Shown: one piece after another, positions 1 to 63,965 of the stretch
Layout: every line of letters starts with the position of its first letter
Numbering within the stretch: the first letter of the stretch is position 1
Origin: Nautilus pompilius
Lineage: Eukaryota > Mollusca > Cephalopoda > Nautilida > Nautilidae
DNA: 64,000 bases
Direction of reading: 5' to 3'
Assembly (NCBI GenBank): GCA_018389105.1
Contig: JACATO010000687.1
Location: forward strand, 937,501 to 1,001,500
Position numbers and translations under genes: made by a program
Notes under the pieces: generated by a model
What the model was told of the DNA's origin: nothing
The model's input: only the letters and a program-made list of their open reading frames with translations
Databases searched by the model: none

Positions 1-1675
1 AGAGATGTTTGGTATTGGTGAAGAGTATGTAGCAACTTCCAGGTGACATTTCAAATACATGGCTGAAGGTAATACACTTGCTGTTGAAACAAGTCTTGTA
101 ATGTGATATGAATGGACAGTGAACAGAGCTATCAAAATTTTACTACACAGATTGAATGTACAAAAGAAATCCTGGGGAATGAAAAAGTCTCATTGAATGG
201 TAATGAAGTAAATTTTCTGAAGCTGATTCGAAAATGGCCTTCCAGACTCATAGTGCGAGCATACTTGGACAAATATCCAGATCCAATTGATCAAATCAGT
301 CTTACTTCACTATTGAAAATAGTCAAAGCTCTAACATTCAAAGACATGAAGGCAAAAAAGCTGTGTCAAGAATTCCATTGTATGATAATTTTGTCATTAT
401 AAATTGCATTGTATCCACTTCAACCACTCATGCTGTTGAATTTAAGGACTGTGCATTGCAAGTGTTTATGAAATCAGTGGATTATGCATTGAATTCTAAT
501 AACAATTTAGTGTCACCTAATTGTGAAACATGCAGCCTGCCATCCAAAACTTTTGAGTTTATCAAGGAAAGGGTTGACACAGAGCATGAGCAATTACTAC
601 TAAATTGAATTGATAAGATTAAACTCTACATTGGACATAGGATTCAAGTCCACAACCATTTGGTTCATAATGATAGAATCTAGTATCCCTTACTCACAAA
701 TAAGCATACTTTGTAATGGATCTCAAGATGAAGTTTGAGGTGATGTACTTTTGTGAGAAAACTGTAGATCACTATAGCTAAAAAGGAAATTCTTGGTATT
801 GGGTGATGATCTAAACGCGAGCAAGCAAAATTTGTATGACCATCACATCACGTATTATGACCAACTTATATCAGGTAACAGGAAACAGAATTGGCTGGCA
901 GTGTTAACCTACTTTGAAGCAGCTGTGATTCATTTGAGGTATGATTGCCCTCAAGCAGAAGAGATTTATGTCCAATTTGACAATGAAAACTGCTATCAAA
1001 AGCCAGAGCCAGTGTACTTTATGAATGTGGTTGTGAAACATCATGGGATGAATCTCGTTTCTTACAACAACATGATACTCAGAATAGAAAATGTCCTCTT
1101 GATGGTCATTTTATCATCACAATGAAACGTACCAAGATAAATCAACATGGGTACAATGTGATCACTGAATGCAATTTGATTGAAGTTCTACATTCGAATG
1201 GAGGTATAATACAAACAACTCAGTTGCAGAAATGGTGTTCTCCAACTGAAATAAACTGGAGCAACTACAAGCAGAACATGAGCATGTTTTGCAGCATTTC
1301 AAGTGTGTGACTCAATGTAATGAGGTCGGTGTTGAGTATGACAGTAAACAAGTACGTATTTATGAGTATTCAGGAATCAGTTCGGGCAAAGTAATTAGCA
1401 TCAATGCTGTAGCTGTGGAGGATGGTAGAGCTAACGATGAAGCTAATGATGAGGTGCCTGATTCTGATAATACTGACGACAATGTAGATGAAAACAAGGG
1501 ATGTATAATTGATGTGGACAATACACCAACTGCTAGTGCTGTATCTGACACAGTGTTTGTTGGACCAATAACACTGGTCAACACAATATTTTTGGCAGGA
1601 AAAGTGAGACTGGTTTCTGGGGTTTTCAAGGGCGCTGAATCCAATCTGACATTTGTTTTTTCAAGTTGGCTCTAG
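1..1675 (+). pseudogene. Decayed transposon-like protein, N-terminal and central part
   Basis: Plus-strand coding relic broken by stops and frameshifts, with usable frames at about 112-402, 363-608, 793-1125, 1122-1310 and 1289-1675. The central part (DHHITYYDQLISG, then IYVQFDNENCYQ, MNVVVKHHGMNLVSY and a later DGHF) has the acidic-residue layout (D...DN..CY...D) of a family of multi-copy invertebrate and fish proteins. I remember this family as carrying an RNase-H-like fold and being transposon-derived; that assignment is from memory and unverified. The last segment is acidic (repeated Asp/Glu/Asn) after YEYSGISSGKVISI. The relic resumes at 2741 after an antisense insertion, and its 5' end lies outside the window. 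Confidence 0.5.
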
Positions 1676-2094
1676 TTTTGGAGATATCACAGGGGGGTCG
1701 TTCGTCTGAAATCACCCATTCGCGACCATAACTAAACGTACAAAAAACGGCTAAATAGTGCAAAAATGTCAGATATTGATTTTTATGATAATCCAAAACC
1801 ACAAAGACAGTGTAAAATCTCAATCTAACAAGTTAAGTTAGATATAACATCATTTCATTTATTAATAAATGAACACTTTTCATATATTTCGAGAATATAC
1901 AAAAAATTTTGCTAAAAATTTGCTGAATTTTAATTCTCCAAGGGAAAAAAACATTTACATAATCAGTTATATATCATAAATTAATGCAAAGCATTATTAT
2001 ACACTAGATTCTTAGTTACAATGAACACACAAAACAATATTTTATTCACAAAAGTGAAATTGACGTTTATACGATTTTCGCTTGTGAGCAACTT
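1676..2094 (-). other. 3' part of antisense insertion, non-coding
   Basis: AT-rich DNA between the plus-strand relic and the antisense coding fragment. On the minus strand an AATAAA (2041-2046) lies about 50 bases past the fragment's coding end, as expected for a poly(A) signal. Nothing else recognised, apart from a CpG-containing stretch at 1700-1750. Confidence 0.3.
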
Positions 2095-2590
2095 TCGGGC
2101 AGTCTCTCAAAGGTTCCAGCAGTAGTCTGCCATCATGTGCTCATCCCATTTGCCTTGATACCTCTCTTCCATTGTTTTGATGTCTTGATGGAATCTCTCT
2201 CCTTGCTCCTCACTGTAATCACCAAGATTACCAGGAAATCTGTCGAGGTGGCTAAAAAGAATGAACTTTGATGCTCACATTTGCCCCTAGTTTTTCGTAT
2301 GCAGTAAGCATCTTACGACCAATTGCTTGTAATTGTCAGCTTTGTGATTTCCCAAAAAGTTTGTCACTACATCTGTGAAGGACACCCAAGCATTTAACTC
2401 AACCATGTTCATATGATTAGTGAAGTCAGAATCCCTCATGAGCGTTCGAATCTGAGGTCCATCGAAGATGCCACCTTTAGCTTTTTTCGATGGAAAGACC
2501 TGGAAATTGCCTGCATATGTACTTGAAGCAATCCCCATCTTTGTTCAACGCCTTAACAAACTGCTTCATGAGCCCTAGTTTTATGTGCAA
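2095..2590 (-). pseudogene. Fragment of a conserved multi-copy invertebrate protein (function unknown)
   Basis: The minus strand reads LGLMKQFVKALNKDG, GGIFDGPQIRTLMRDSDF, WVSFTDVVTNFLGNHKADNY and, after a frame shift near 2290, HLDRFPGNLGDYSEEQGERF, HQDIKTMEERYQGKWDEHMM and ADYCWNL. These are signature stretches of an abundant uncharacterised family in arthropod, cnidarian and mollusc genomes (recognised from memory). Only the C-terminal part is present. At least one frameshift and one stop break it, so it is a pseudogene. It lies antisense inside the plus-strand relic that flanks it on both sides. Confidence 0.6.
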
Positions 2591-2629
2591 ACTGTTTTAA
2601 AAACACTACATACATAATAATTATTATGT

Positions 2630-2697
2630 ATTTTCTGATATTATTGAATCATTATAATGATTATAATCATTATAATGATTCAATAATATCAGAAAAT
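2630..2697. repeat. 68-bp perfect palindrome
   Basis: The left arm 2630-2663 is the exact reverse complement of 2664-2697, with no spacer. The sequence is almost all A/T, with a TTTCTGAT start and a repeated ATTATAATGATT core. A second perfect 20-bp palindrome (2611-2630) abuts it. It could form a cruciform in DNA or a 34-bp stem in RNA. Confidence 0.9.
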
Positions 2698-2740
2698 TAT
2701 TATTTATACTGCTTCTATATTGAAGTATTTCAGGGAGAAT

Positions 2741-3710
2741 TTTAGCAGTTTAGGCTTATTTGAGGCTATCAATATCTTCTAAACTAGAGCCAATCAGACA
2801 AAACCAATGTTATATTCGTAATCAGCGACCTTCAAAACCCCAGAAAACACTCCTAGATGGTCTGCCAAAGAAAAAAAATAAAAATTTGTTGACCAGTGTA
2901 ATGAATTGCACTATATTTGGCGGCCAGATAGCATGTCGACAACTACAAATTAAGATGACACAAACCAATCTTGATACAATGGAAGCATTTGCTGACATGG
3001 AGGACGACCCATTACAGTGCTCAATTTGTCAGAGGCAGTTTAGCTCTGTTGTGTGGGTAAATCAGCTCACTTGTAAAGGAGTTGCTGGAAACAGGATTTA
3101 GTACACTATACATTGAAATATGCTGCATTGAAATATGCAGTCGCTCAGATCCATCAACACCAAGTTGAATACATTGATGTGAATCCTGATAGAGATGTTA
3201 TTGAGGAACTGAGTTGCATTCAAAGTATTGTGTTTGGAAGACTGGACCAGGCTGGGCTTATTGGCCGCCCTGAGGAAAAGGATACGGTAAGAAATATATT
3301 AAAGATTTCAAAGACAATGTTCAGATGTTCTTGGATGGAGGTTTGAGACAAGTCACTCAAAATGGGCCCTGGTAGAATGCAAGAGAAACTACTGCAAATG
3401 TATCCACATTGCCTAGATATGCCTTCAGAAACTGAAATTAGAGAGGCAATTCAAATGCTTTTCAATAAACAAAAGAAAAAACAGGTAGTGACATTAAAAT
3501 CAAGCACAAGGGGATAGAAAGAATCTTACACCTCCATTGTGATGCATATATTTGTGGAGTCTAATAGAGTCATAGAAGGAAATGCAGCCTAGAGTGAGTT
3601 TCAAAAAGCTCAATCGTCTTTTGGGGAAGCAAACTATCCTTCAAATAGCTAGGTTTCGTCCAAAATAAACTCATTAAAGGCCAAATTCAAGAAAAAATGA
3701 GCTACTGGTA
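2741..3710 (+). pseudogene. Decayed transposon-like protein, C-terminal part
   Basis: Continues the relic of 1-1675 in the same orientation. A basic stretch (RPSKPQKTLLDGLPKKKNKN) precedes a degenerate zinc-finger motif CSICQRQFSSVVWVNQ (CxxC seen; the expected His/Cys partner region is altered). Next comes a segment around 3113-3346 (VNPDRDVIEEL, AGLIGRPEEKD). The tail has KMGPGRMQEKLLQMYPHCLD and MPSETEIREAIQMLF, followed by a second copy-like block ending NSLKAKFKK near 3700. Several stops break the frame. The function is not known. Confidence 0.5.
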
Positions 3711-6700
3711 ATGAGAAGATGTTAAAAGGTGTTCATTTTCCATAAGTTACTTGACAGACAACGATTAATGTAAATCTTAACTACATATCTAGGACGTTTC
3801 AGGAGAAAATATAAGTATCTGCATCATTAGAATGATCATACCTTTCATTTAAACAACTAAACAAGACTTTTCTAATGCAATTTCCATCAGTCATTCCTGT
3901 TAAAATTTAAAAGCTTATAAATGCTAGATTTACAGTTATGTATCTTTGAGAAAAAAAGAAAGGAATTCATTAATCCACAGTTCTCTCATCATGTTTTAGA
4001 AAAAAATCATTAAAAAAGTTTTAATGCATTCATCTTTTCGTCTTAGAAAATACTAAAAAATGAGATTAGTGTGAAAACTATTTTAAAAATTGAGGTTTTT
4101 GAATCATGATTAATAGTGCTTGAGGAGAGTAAATGATTTGAGAAAGAATGCATGTGCACAGGTGTACATGGTGTGAAGGTGTGCATGAGAGAGACTGCAT
4201 GTGAAAGTATGTAGTTAAAGGTGAACTTGTGAGAGACTGAGGGGATAGTGGCTAGTAGGTAGACAAAAAAAGGAGACGAAACCAATGGTCATACAATACA
4301 GATGAAGAATGTCAGCAATAAATTTTATAAATGTCAGAGCATTTGACATACCTTCCTTCCTGAAAAACTACCAGTTTATGAAGTCTGATTTTTGTTTCTA
4401 CTTAGATTTTGTTATTAAATTCTCACTCTACATTTTTTTTCTTCTTTCAGGGAAATATGGTGGCATTGTGTTTCTACTGAAAATTCTTATTTTTGCAAAT
4501 CTGTGCATGTTCACAGCTTCCTAAAAACTTGTTTGAAAAGCATACAATTCTTCCACAGGTAATGTCACTTTTATAAGCAATTATTGATGTAGTTTTCTAC
4601 ACAATGAGCTTTCTGCAAAATTTTAAGTTTCTAATTTATTCAATAATTATGAGGAAATCATCAAAGTTGATTCCAAAAAATTTTTATATGTAGCATAGTG
4701 ATGTTTTTCCTCATCGTTTAAGATATGAAAGGAGAGTTACTAGCAATCTTCATATATGTTGGCTAAACTCTTTTCCACCATTTCTTCTAAAAATGCTATA
4801 TGATCTTGTTTACTATTTGTTGGAGAACATCTCATACTAACAGCTCCGTCATTAGGTCACAACTGAGTAACAGATAAAAATTATTATCTAGTTTGGCCTA
4901 GTGGTGAAATAAGAGTACTAAGTGTTTCAGAACTTACTTTCTGTATTTGAATGCACTGAGATGATTTTAAAAACTAGAGTTTTCTTACAGAAAAAAAAAA
5001 AACAACACAAACCAGTACCACCAATCATTTACAAATTGAATTTGAATTCATTACTCCAAACAAAATCTTTGCAAAGTTTGAGGAACTATGATTAATTTTT
5101 TCAATCTACAAAGACATAGTTCAAATGTAACAGAACATTTTCTAATACCAGGTCATCCATGAAGGGGTTTTCAAATAGTGGAGACAGATGCAACATTTTG
5201 ATGCATAATAATCTTGGTTAGAACTAAAGCTCCAACCCTTTATAACACAAATCATCATCCTGATATTACTGTTGCTCAACTTTCATGACCTTCCTTGGTA
5301 ATTCTTATTCAAAACATTTTTTTTAACTTCCATTAGATAATATCATATGCGCTATAAATTAATAATAATAATAATATAATAATATTTAAAATACTACTAC
5401 AAACACTGTAGATGCTGATGATAATAAGAATGCTACTGGAACCAATAATAATCTTAATGATAACAAAGATAAATGATGATAGTAACTAGACGTAATAATT
5501 ACAAGGACAGTTTTTGTGAAAAGGGGCCTTAACGATCCATGTAAAAGCCAAAGATGGTTAGCAAATAAAGGTAAAGCAATCAATTTGAAGTGCTGGTGCA
5601 AATATAGATAGGTGGGTATTAATCTGTATCTGTTATTTTAAGAAAATGAGACAAAACTTAAAAGAATAAATAAATACAAAACAAGAGGATAAGAAAGAGA
5701 ACCTATGGAGATACCTACAAGAGGTGAAAATAAATATATTTATATTCAGGTTTTTTTGTTTTTTTTTTTTTTACTTTTTGTAACAGAAAATGTGCCCTTA
5801 ACTTTTTGGTAGAAAAAAAAAGGTGGGGTGATAGGAAAGTGAACCCACCTGCTTGAGCAGTCATTTTAAAATTAATAGTCAAACATCCAACATTGACAAG
5901 TATAGAAAAAATGTCCAGGTAAGATCAAAACAAAGCTAACTTCCACAAATTTTCATCAGCACTCCATTCTGATTTAAAAAACCTGATTTAATAAGTTTGC
6001 TTTTGTAAACACACAATCCAAAAAAACGTCGTGAGAGTTCTGCCAGTGAGCATTATTTCCAGCCATAGATGGCAAACAGATCACTTCTAATGGAGCACTG
6101 TTTGAGGAAAATCTCTGTGTAGTACCAAGATATTGATCCTGGGTACTTTTATTTAATGAGACAAGGCTCCAGCTAAATTTGAAGAAACACAAATAAAAAA
6201 GAGAATATCAGTAAAACAGTCAAAAACAAGAAAGTTACATAACTGGCAGCAAAATAAACAACAATCACTGTTTATAAGATCAAGAAACTACCTATCAGAT
6301 TAACATACTTCCATCTGATATATTCTAAAATATTAACATATTCCATTCCATAAGGTTATTTTTTTTTTAATTAACCAAGATCTTAAGACAAGACTTTTAA
6401 ACAAGAAATGAAAACTATAAACTAGGAAATAATCTATAAACAAAGTTACTTTAACCCCTTCCCACTAACCCAGTATTATGTAGTATAGAACTAATTAATA
6501 AATCAGCATTTTATCAATCATTCTCTGTTAGTGCCATCATAGTTAGTTCTAAGATTATCCGTTCTTGGTATGCACAGATTGATGTTAGTTGTAGTTGCAC
6601 CTAACATACCTCTTTTAAAGTGGCACAGGCTGATCATAAACCCACAAATAAGCATCAGCTTATGCCACTGTAAGAGATAATAAAACCCAAATAAAACTAG

Positions 6701-8367
6701 CACTAATACTAACAATAAGGTTAATGAAAAAGTCTTTCTATAAATAACAACACTAAGAACTTTTCATTCTGAGTTCCATAAAACATATAGTGAATCATCT
6801 TGACTGTTAACTCTTAACACTGCCTAATACATGTGAATACTGTGAAGGCAACAACTTCAGTGGAAAAATCTAGTCCAAATGGTAATTGAGAACCTTTATG
6901 ATTGATTCCTCATCAGGTTCAGGCTGCAGAAATAGCCCCAACAAACACTTGTCTGTTTTTTTCTTTTTTTTTACTGCATATGTTAATATATTGAAATAAA
7001 TGCTACTTCTGTTTGGAAGTTTCTGATTCTGATATTGCTAGGCAGTATGTATTATAATTTATCTTTAACAAAATTATTTAAAGCTAAAAGTGAACTGAAT
7101 GTAATAACAATGAGAAAAATATAAATACAAACATCTGATAACTAGAAAACCTTGTTTCAAAAAAATGAATTCCTTATGATTTTAATTCTCTAAGTTTAAT
7201 AATTTTTTCATTAAATGCTAAGGCCACACTAAATCATACACTAATAGTAACTCTCTGACATTATATATCTATTATTTATCTATATGTAAACTTATCCTGT
7301 TACAAAAACATTAGGATACATTTTGTGCTAAACAATTTTTTAAAAATAAGAATTAAGTTTCTTAATTTCTTAAGCTCTCCAGCATAAGAATGAACAAAAA
7401 ATATGAAAAACTGATGAAAAATCTCTACCAATTAATTTTAACATTGCAAAAATTAGCCAAAATAATATTTCAAATGTCATGTTTTACTTATTTCAAATAC
7501 TTATTTGTTCTACATTAGAAAATAACAAACATTTAGAATGATGTACCTATTCACCAAAAGCTACAGCCACAACTATTTGTTTCCAGACTGACTGCTTTCC
7601 ACTTTGCAACATATTAATCTCATGGCAAGATAATTTTTACTTAATACTGAAGAGCAGCCTAAAGTACTTTATGTGACTGGCAAAAAGACTTGAGTAGAAT
7701 TTTAAAAATAATATCATATTTTTAAAAAATGTGTAGTGAACATGATGTAAACATGACACACCACTATCAGATCCTCAAATACACTATTCTCCTCTCCATG
7801 AAGTCATAATTTTAACATATACAATTGCAGATTTTCATTTTATCAATATAGTATGATAAAAGCCAGTTTAATATGAAAAAAAAGTGTGAGTGTGCACTTA
7901 AGACATGTTATTTAAATAAAGTTATCAGCAAAACAGATAAAAACAATTAAAAATCTGCTCTCTCTCTCCTATCCTCATTTCAACTCTTCCATTGATTTCT
8001 GTATGGCTTTTATATGGGTTATTTTCTGTAGGTATTGTTTGTGTGTATAGGAGGCAAAACAGAAAACAAACAAACTAGGCTTGGTATTCTTCAAACCAAT
8101 GTCACCCAGTCCATACACTAATAAACAGAAGTTTTTCCTGCAACATATCCATCTTTACAATGCATCATATTAAGGTCAGAAAGTGCTTTTTAAAATAATT
8201 ATTTCTAGATTTCATTTGACCTCATTATCAACAACTGATGCATTAAATGATTAATTCATGCATGTACATATGCAGTCTCGAGATACCATTTCTAAAGACA
8301 AGCAGTGAATATGATTAATGCTATGTAAATCCAGAGCCTCTAGTTTTGAAGAATCAAAGCAGCAAAC
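3711..8367. other. 3' flank of NKAIN / possible 3' UTR, no gene recognised
   Basis: AT-rich DNA with homopolymer runs (for example a T run near 5755-5772) and a CA/GA-rich patch around 4130-4270. Short frames such as those at 4309-4524 and 5974-6192 encode no recognisable protein. Part of this may be NKAIN 3' UTR, but no poly(A) site can be assigned with confidence. Confidence 0.6.
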
Positions 8368-60053
<51,686 letters not shown>

Positions 60054-60500
60054 CCACCGATGCTATCAAACCATTTTACATCCCGTAACCATCCCTACAA
60101 GAACGACGCATTCCCCTATGTTTCATTTTCCGCATACTTCCTAACAACGCACACCACGGCGCTTGTTCGAAATATAGTTCCAATGTTAGTATCTCAATTT
60201 TGTTGTTAATACCCAAGAATTAAATAATTTTAAAACAATTTTAGCATGAAAATAAAATAATTATATTTTAAATAACATTAAAGGCAAAGATCTTTACTAA
60301 ATTGTTTTTATAATTTATATGCGGAATGATATTCTTTAACGGGAACCATAAACTTCCGGTTACCTTACATAAATATGTCATCTCGGATATAATAATTCTG
60401 GTTGATAGTAGAGTTTTGGGCTAGAAATGTTCTTGTAACTGCCGGGATAGCGGAGAAAAGAAAACACGATAACAGCTAAATCATCCACTGGGAATGATAT
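60054..60500 (-). promoter_or_regulatory. Likely NKAIN 5' UTR and promoter zone
   Basis: The 150 bases immediately upstream of the start codon, together with 60340-60460, contain many CpGs (for example GCACACCACGGCGCTTGTTCG near 60150 and GCCGGGATAGCGG near 60440) in otherwise CpG-poor DNA. This fits a TATA-less animal promoter. An intervening AT-rich stretch (60185-60330) shows nothing specific. The transcription start cannot be placed from sequence alone. Confidence 0.35.
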
Positions 60501-61440
60501 CAGCGATGTGCTTGATTTAGCATTTTATCGATAATTAATGCCAATCATTTAAGTACAGGATGTAATAATTTGAGTTACTTTTCAAAATGACAGATGATAT
60601 TTAGATCTCACCTTAGATTTTTATGGGTGAAACTACCTGCTATGCCTATAGGATGGAATTTCTATTTAGCTTTATATCCAATGAAAGGCTTGGAATATAA
60701 GATTTATAAAATTTCATATCATTCAGCTATCTTTTACATACATAATATAGCAAAAGTATGACTCAATGCCAACATTAAACTTTCTGGCTGTACTTTGATT
60801 GCTTTCTTTTACCAAGTATTGGATGGATCTCTTGTGATGATAGAGTAAAGCCCTTTACAATTTTTGAATGTTGTAGAATTTATGCAGTTAAAACAGTAGG
60901 AAATATTTTATTGAACATTTTATTTTTAAAAAAACCTTTTTGTGGGAATTTTGCTAAGAGAGTATTATAAGCCTGGTTCGTGTAAGTGTGCAATTTCATT
61001 AAGAAATAAAGTTAATCTACAGAAATAGACCACAGGTCACGTAATGCACTACTGAACTTATATAAATAATTCAAAGTTGTAAAGGGATTCACTACATCAG
61101 ATCTACAAAATAAAGAATGACCTATTTTAAGTGTATAAGTTTACATTAACATTTGCATATTATCAGAAACTTGGTTTTACATTTTGTATCTACATATTGA
61201 TAAAATAGATTAATTTAATACTTGTTAAGAAGGTGAATTAATTTCTACTTTGCCTCCTTGAGATCTTCACATGCTAAGTAAATGAATTTGAATTGATTTT
61301 TAACAGGTTTATCATGAAGGTTATTTTGGAAAAGTGTTGTATCTTTAATCTATGTAGTTTTATTAGGTATTCTAGATTTATGAAATAACTCTGCTTTGAA
61401 TGGTGGTGGTGCATTATAAGCTAGCTCTCAATGAACTTTT
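60501..61440. other. AT-rich intergenic DNA, nothing recognised
   Basis: No open frame, repeat or RNA gene recognised on either strand in this stretch upstream of NKAIN. Confidence 0.6.
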
Positions 61441-61469
61441 TTCTTTTTTTTTCTTAACATCTTTATCAG

Positions 61470-61800
61470 TATGGTTTGTTTACAAATGAGATTGCAGGAC
61501 CAAAATCAGACAGTGCTGGATGACCTTGTGGCAGGCAGTCTACTAGTTGTTGCAGACCATGTCATCTGATTTTAAGAAATGTGTGCAGACTGGAAAATGA
61601 CAGGTGGAGGAGATACTTGAGACTCATGGGGGGTGAACAAGAAGTTAACAGTGTGGGCTGCTGCAATGAGAGTAAATTGAAGGTGCTAATGGAGAAGAGA
61701 GACCAGCTTCACTAATTGGAAAGCTCCCATGAAGAAGAACTAACAAAACTGAAGGAAGAATATAAACAATAGTTTGACAAGCAGTAAGAAGGTTGAGTTC
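61470..61800 (+). pseudogene. Coiled-coil-like coding fragment, unidentified
   Basis: A long pyrimidine tract ending TTATCAG (61471) is followed by GC-richer sequence. One plus-strand frame reads RLENDRWRRYLRLMGGEQEV, then LKVLMEKRDQLH, a stop, then LESSHEEELTKLKEEYKQ. The heptad-like charge pattern suggests a coiled coil. Stops interrupt it, so it is either a pseudogene or a relic exon. I do not recognise the family. Confidence 0.3.
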
Positions 61801-62029
61801 TGTTTTGATCTTAATGGCTTCAACAATAGTCTAGTAGCCTGTCCTTGGTGGTTCTAGAATACTGAACAAGCCTGAAATAGATATGATGATAAATATTAAA
61901 GAATAATGTTGTTTGTATTTACTTAGTACACACTTGCATACATGAGTAGTCTATATATAGTAGGTATCATGCCTCCCATCTTTTTCAAATCTAAAAATAA
62001 ATTTTGCTATGTGCCATTTGCTTTTATCT

Positions 62030-63115
62030 TAGTATTTATACTACTGTTAAAACTTTATATGCTATAAAAGCTGAAACCTTCAATTTACTAAAAGCAAAAT
62101 AGTCTTAAATACACTGAAAGCTCAAATATGTCAAAAAAATTATGAGTTGTAGATGTAAAACTTTTACTGTAATTACTGTATTATCATTTAAAAATTCGGG
62201 TATTCATAAACAGTTAGTACACCACATAGTTCATTTTTGCTTGGCTTAATGTATACTTTAATGTGTTATTTGAGTATACTATTGTAAGTAGTAGCATTTT
62301 TTTCCAACTCACATTTTCAATAAAATTTATGCCACTATTTAAAGCAGGAAAGCAGTGTATTATTGTTTGTGTTAATTTTAAACCATCAGCATTTTTTTCT
62401 TCAATTTTCTGCAAAATAATTATGATATATATATCACTAGGTTTTATGTATGTGATACATTTTTTATTCATATCTGTATTACCTGTCATATCAAAAGAAC
62501 AATCAAGTTTTAAATGTATTGTATATTGCATCAAAAAATTATCAATATAAGTTTTATTTGCAGCAACTGATCCAGGTATTGGCACACATAAATTTGCAAA
62601 TTTTTTCCTGTCTAGATGTATATTACTTACTGAATCTTTTCGAACATTTGTTAAGCTCGATAATATACTTGTAGTTCAAAATTCATATAACCAAGGAAAT
62701 GATTGCTGTTTACCCAATCATTCACATAAGATTTATTAATAACATTTATATTACTAGTTGGAGATCCCAGATTAATTATTTTCTTATTTCCCATATTACA
62801 ATTGAATTTTAAATCATCTATAATCTTCACAAAAAATAAGAAACAAAGATTTCCAAGCCTACAGTGTTTGAATAGCATGAACAAATGTGTTCATATTATT
62901 GTTGAAGATCTGCATATTGACAAAAGAAAATCAAACCTGAAATTGCATGTACATCATGTAATGTTACAGACATCTCTGTAACTGAACAATTTAGGAACGT
63001 CACATGTGTACCAATTCCACTTCATCTGTGTACATCTCTGCACATAACATATTACCATCTCTAAAAGTGGCCATAAATGTGGTATAGGCTGATGCTTCCC
63101 AGTATAATATCCATT
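62030..63115 (-). pseudogene. Relic protein with tail-fibre-type repeats
   Basis: From about 63113 to 62651 one minus-strand frame has only two stops in about 150 codons. It begins GYYTGKHQPIPHLWPLLEMV and ICYVQRCTQMKWNWYTCDV, then reaches NMGNKKIINLGSPTSNINVI and NKSYVNDWV (62797-62711). After a frameshift, a second unit HLDRKKFANLCVPIPGSVAA, NKTYIDNFL (62618-62532) and a partial third unit DMTGNTDMNKKCITYIKPSD (from 62492) follow. The unit pattern M-x-x-KKI-x-NL-x-x-P-x(4-5)-A-x-NK-x-Y-(V/I)-D resembles repeats of phage tail-fibre proteins. I have seen similar repeats in invertebrate genome proteins of unknown origin. Its function is unknown. Confidence 0.5.
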
Positions 63116-63229
63116 AAAATATCATTTCTAGGGAAATAATAAGGTACCATCATATGGCTAGTTTATGGAGAGACCTTGTTCAGGTCACCCAAATGTTAAT
63201 GTCTTGTAAAAACTATTATCCTGTCACCC

Positions 63230-63965
63230 TTGCCAGAAGAAACCATTTTTCAACAGCACAATCTTTCTGAAATAATTCTTAAAGAGCAACTAAGTATAGA
63301 ATTCTGACACAAAAAGTTCGCAACAGGCTTCATGCTTGTGATATGTGGTCCAGAATACCACTGCTGTGCATTCATATAATATAGCACCATTGATAGCCAC
63401 ACAACATTGTAACTAGAAGTCATGTACTATTCACCAACAAGTCTAGATATCAGCAATGAATGGGCTTGAGTCTGGAAGAAAGCTGGAGAATGATTTAATA
63501 ACTGTACTGTTACCAAGCATAATGAATTTTGTAGGGAAATTTAAAGGCATTGGTTGGCTAAAGATCTGATCTTGTAATCATTAGAATAATGCATTGACTA
63601 CTGTCAGATATATAGATGAGATCATTATGCCTTTAGTCATTTTTTTGGGCCCAACAGCAAGGTCTAAACTTCATCTTTATGGATGATGACACTTGTCCAT
63701 TCTGTGCACATTGTCAATGCTGCACTTTAGGTTCATGGCATCACTTGCATGGTGTGGTCTGCACAATCTGAAGGCTTAAATCTGACTGAACATATTAATC
63801 CTGTAGAAATGTGTTTGTGGTTTCCCAAGTTTGCCTACAGCCTCTTCATCAGCTGAAAGTGACTCTGATCAAAGAATGCTACATCCCACAAAGACAGCTG
63901 GATCATCTGAGTTGATTGATGCCAAGACATTCATAAGCTTGTATTAGGGGTCAGTGGTGATCTCA
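63230..63965 (+). pseudogene. Tc1-like transposase relic
   Basis: Across shifting plus-strand frames: RLHACDMWSRIPLLC (near 63330), RYIDEIIMPLV (near 63605), FIFMDDDTCP (near 63680), VHIVNAAL (near 63705), then VHGITCMVWSAQSEGLNLTE and HINPVEMCLWF (63730-63830). These follow the Tc1 order: R-L-(H)A-x-x-L, Y-V-D-E-I-I, F-(M)-D-D-N-A-R-P-H (second catalytic Asp), V-x-x-x-L-x-x-x-G-I-x-x-M-x-W-P-(A)-x-S-P-D-L-N-P-I-E. The third catalytic motif is altered (SEGLNLTEH). Frameshifts and stops throughout; no terminal repeats identified before the window ends. Confidence 0.6.

Noticed and set aside
1360..1644. 94-codon minus-strand Ser/Thr-rich frame
   Set aside because: It is the antisense shadow of the acidic plus-strand segment of the transposon-like relic.
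62263..62550. 95-codon plus-strand frame
   Set aside because: It is antisense to the repeat-containing relic on the minus strand, which explains the openness.
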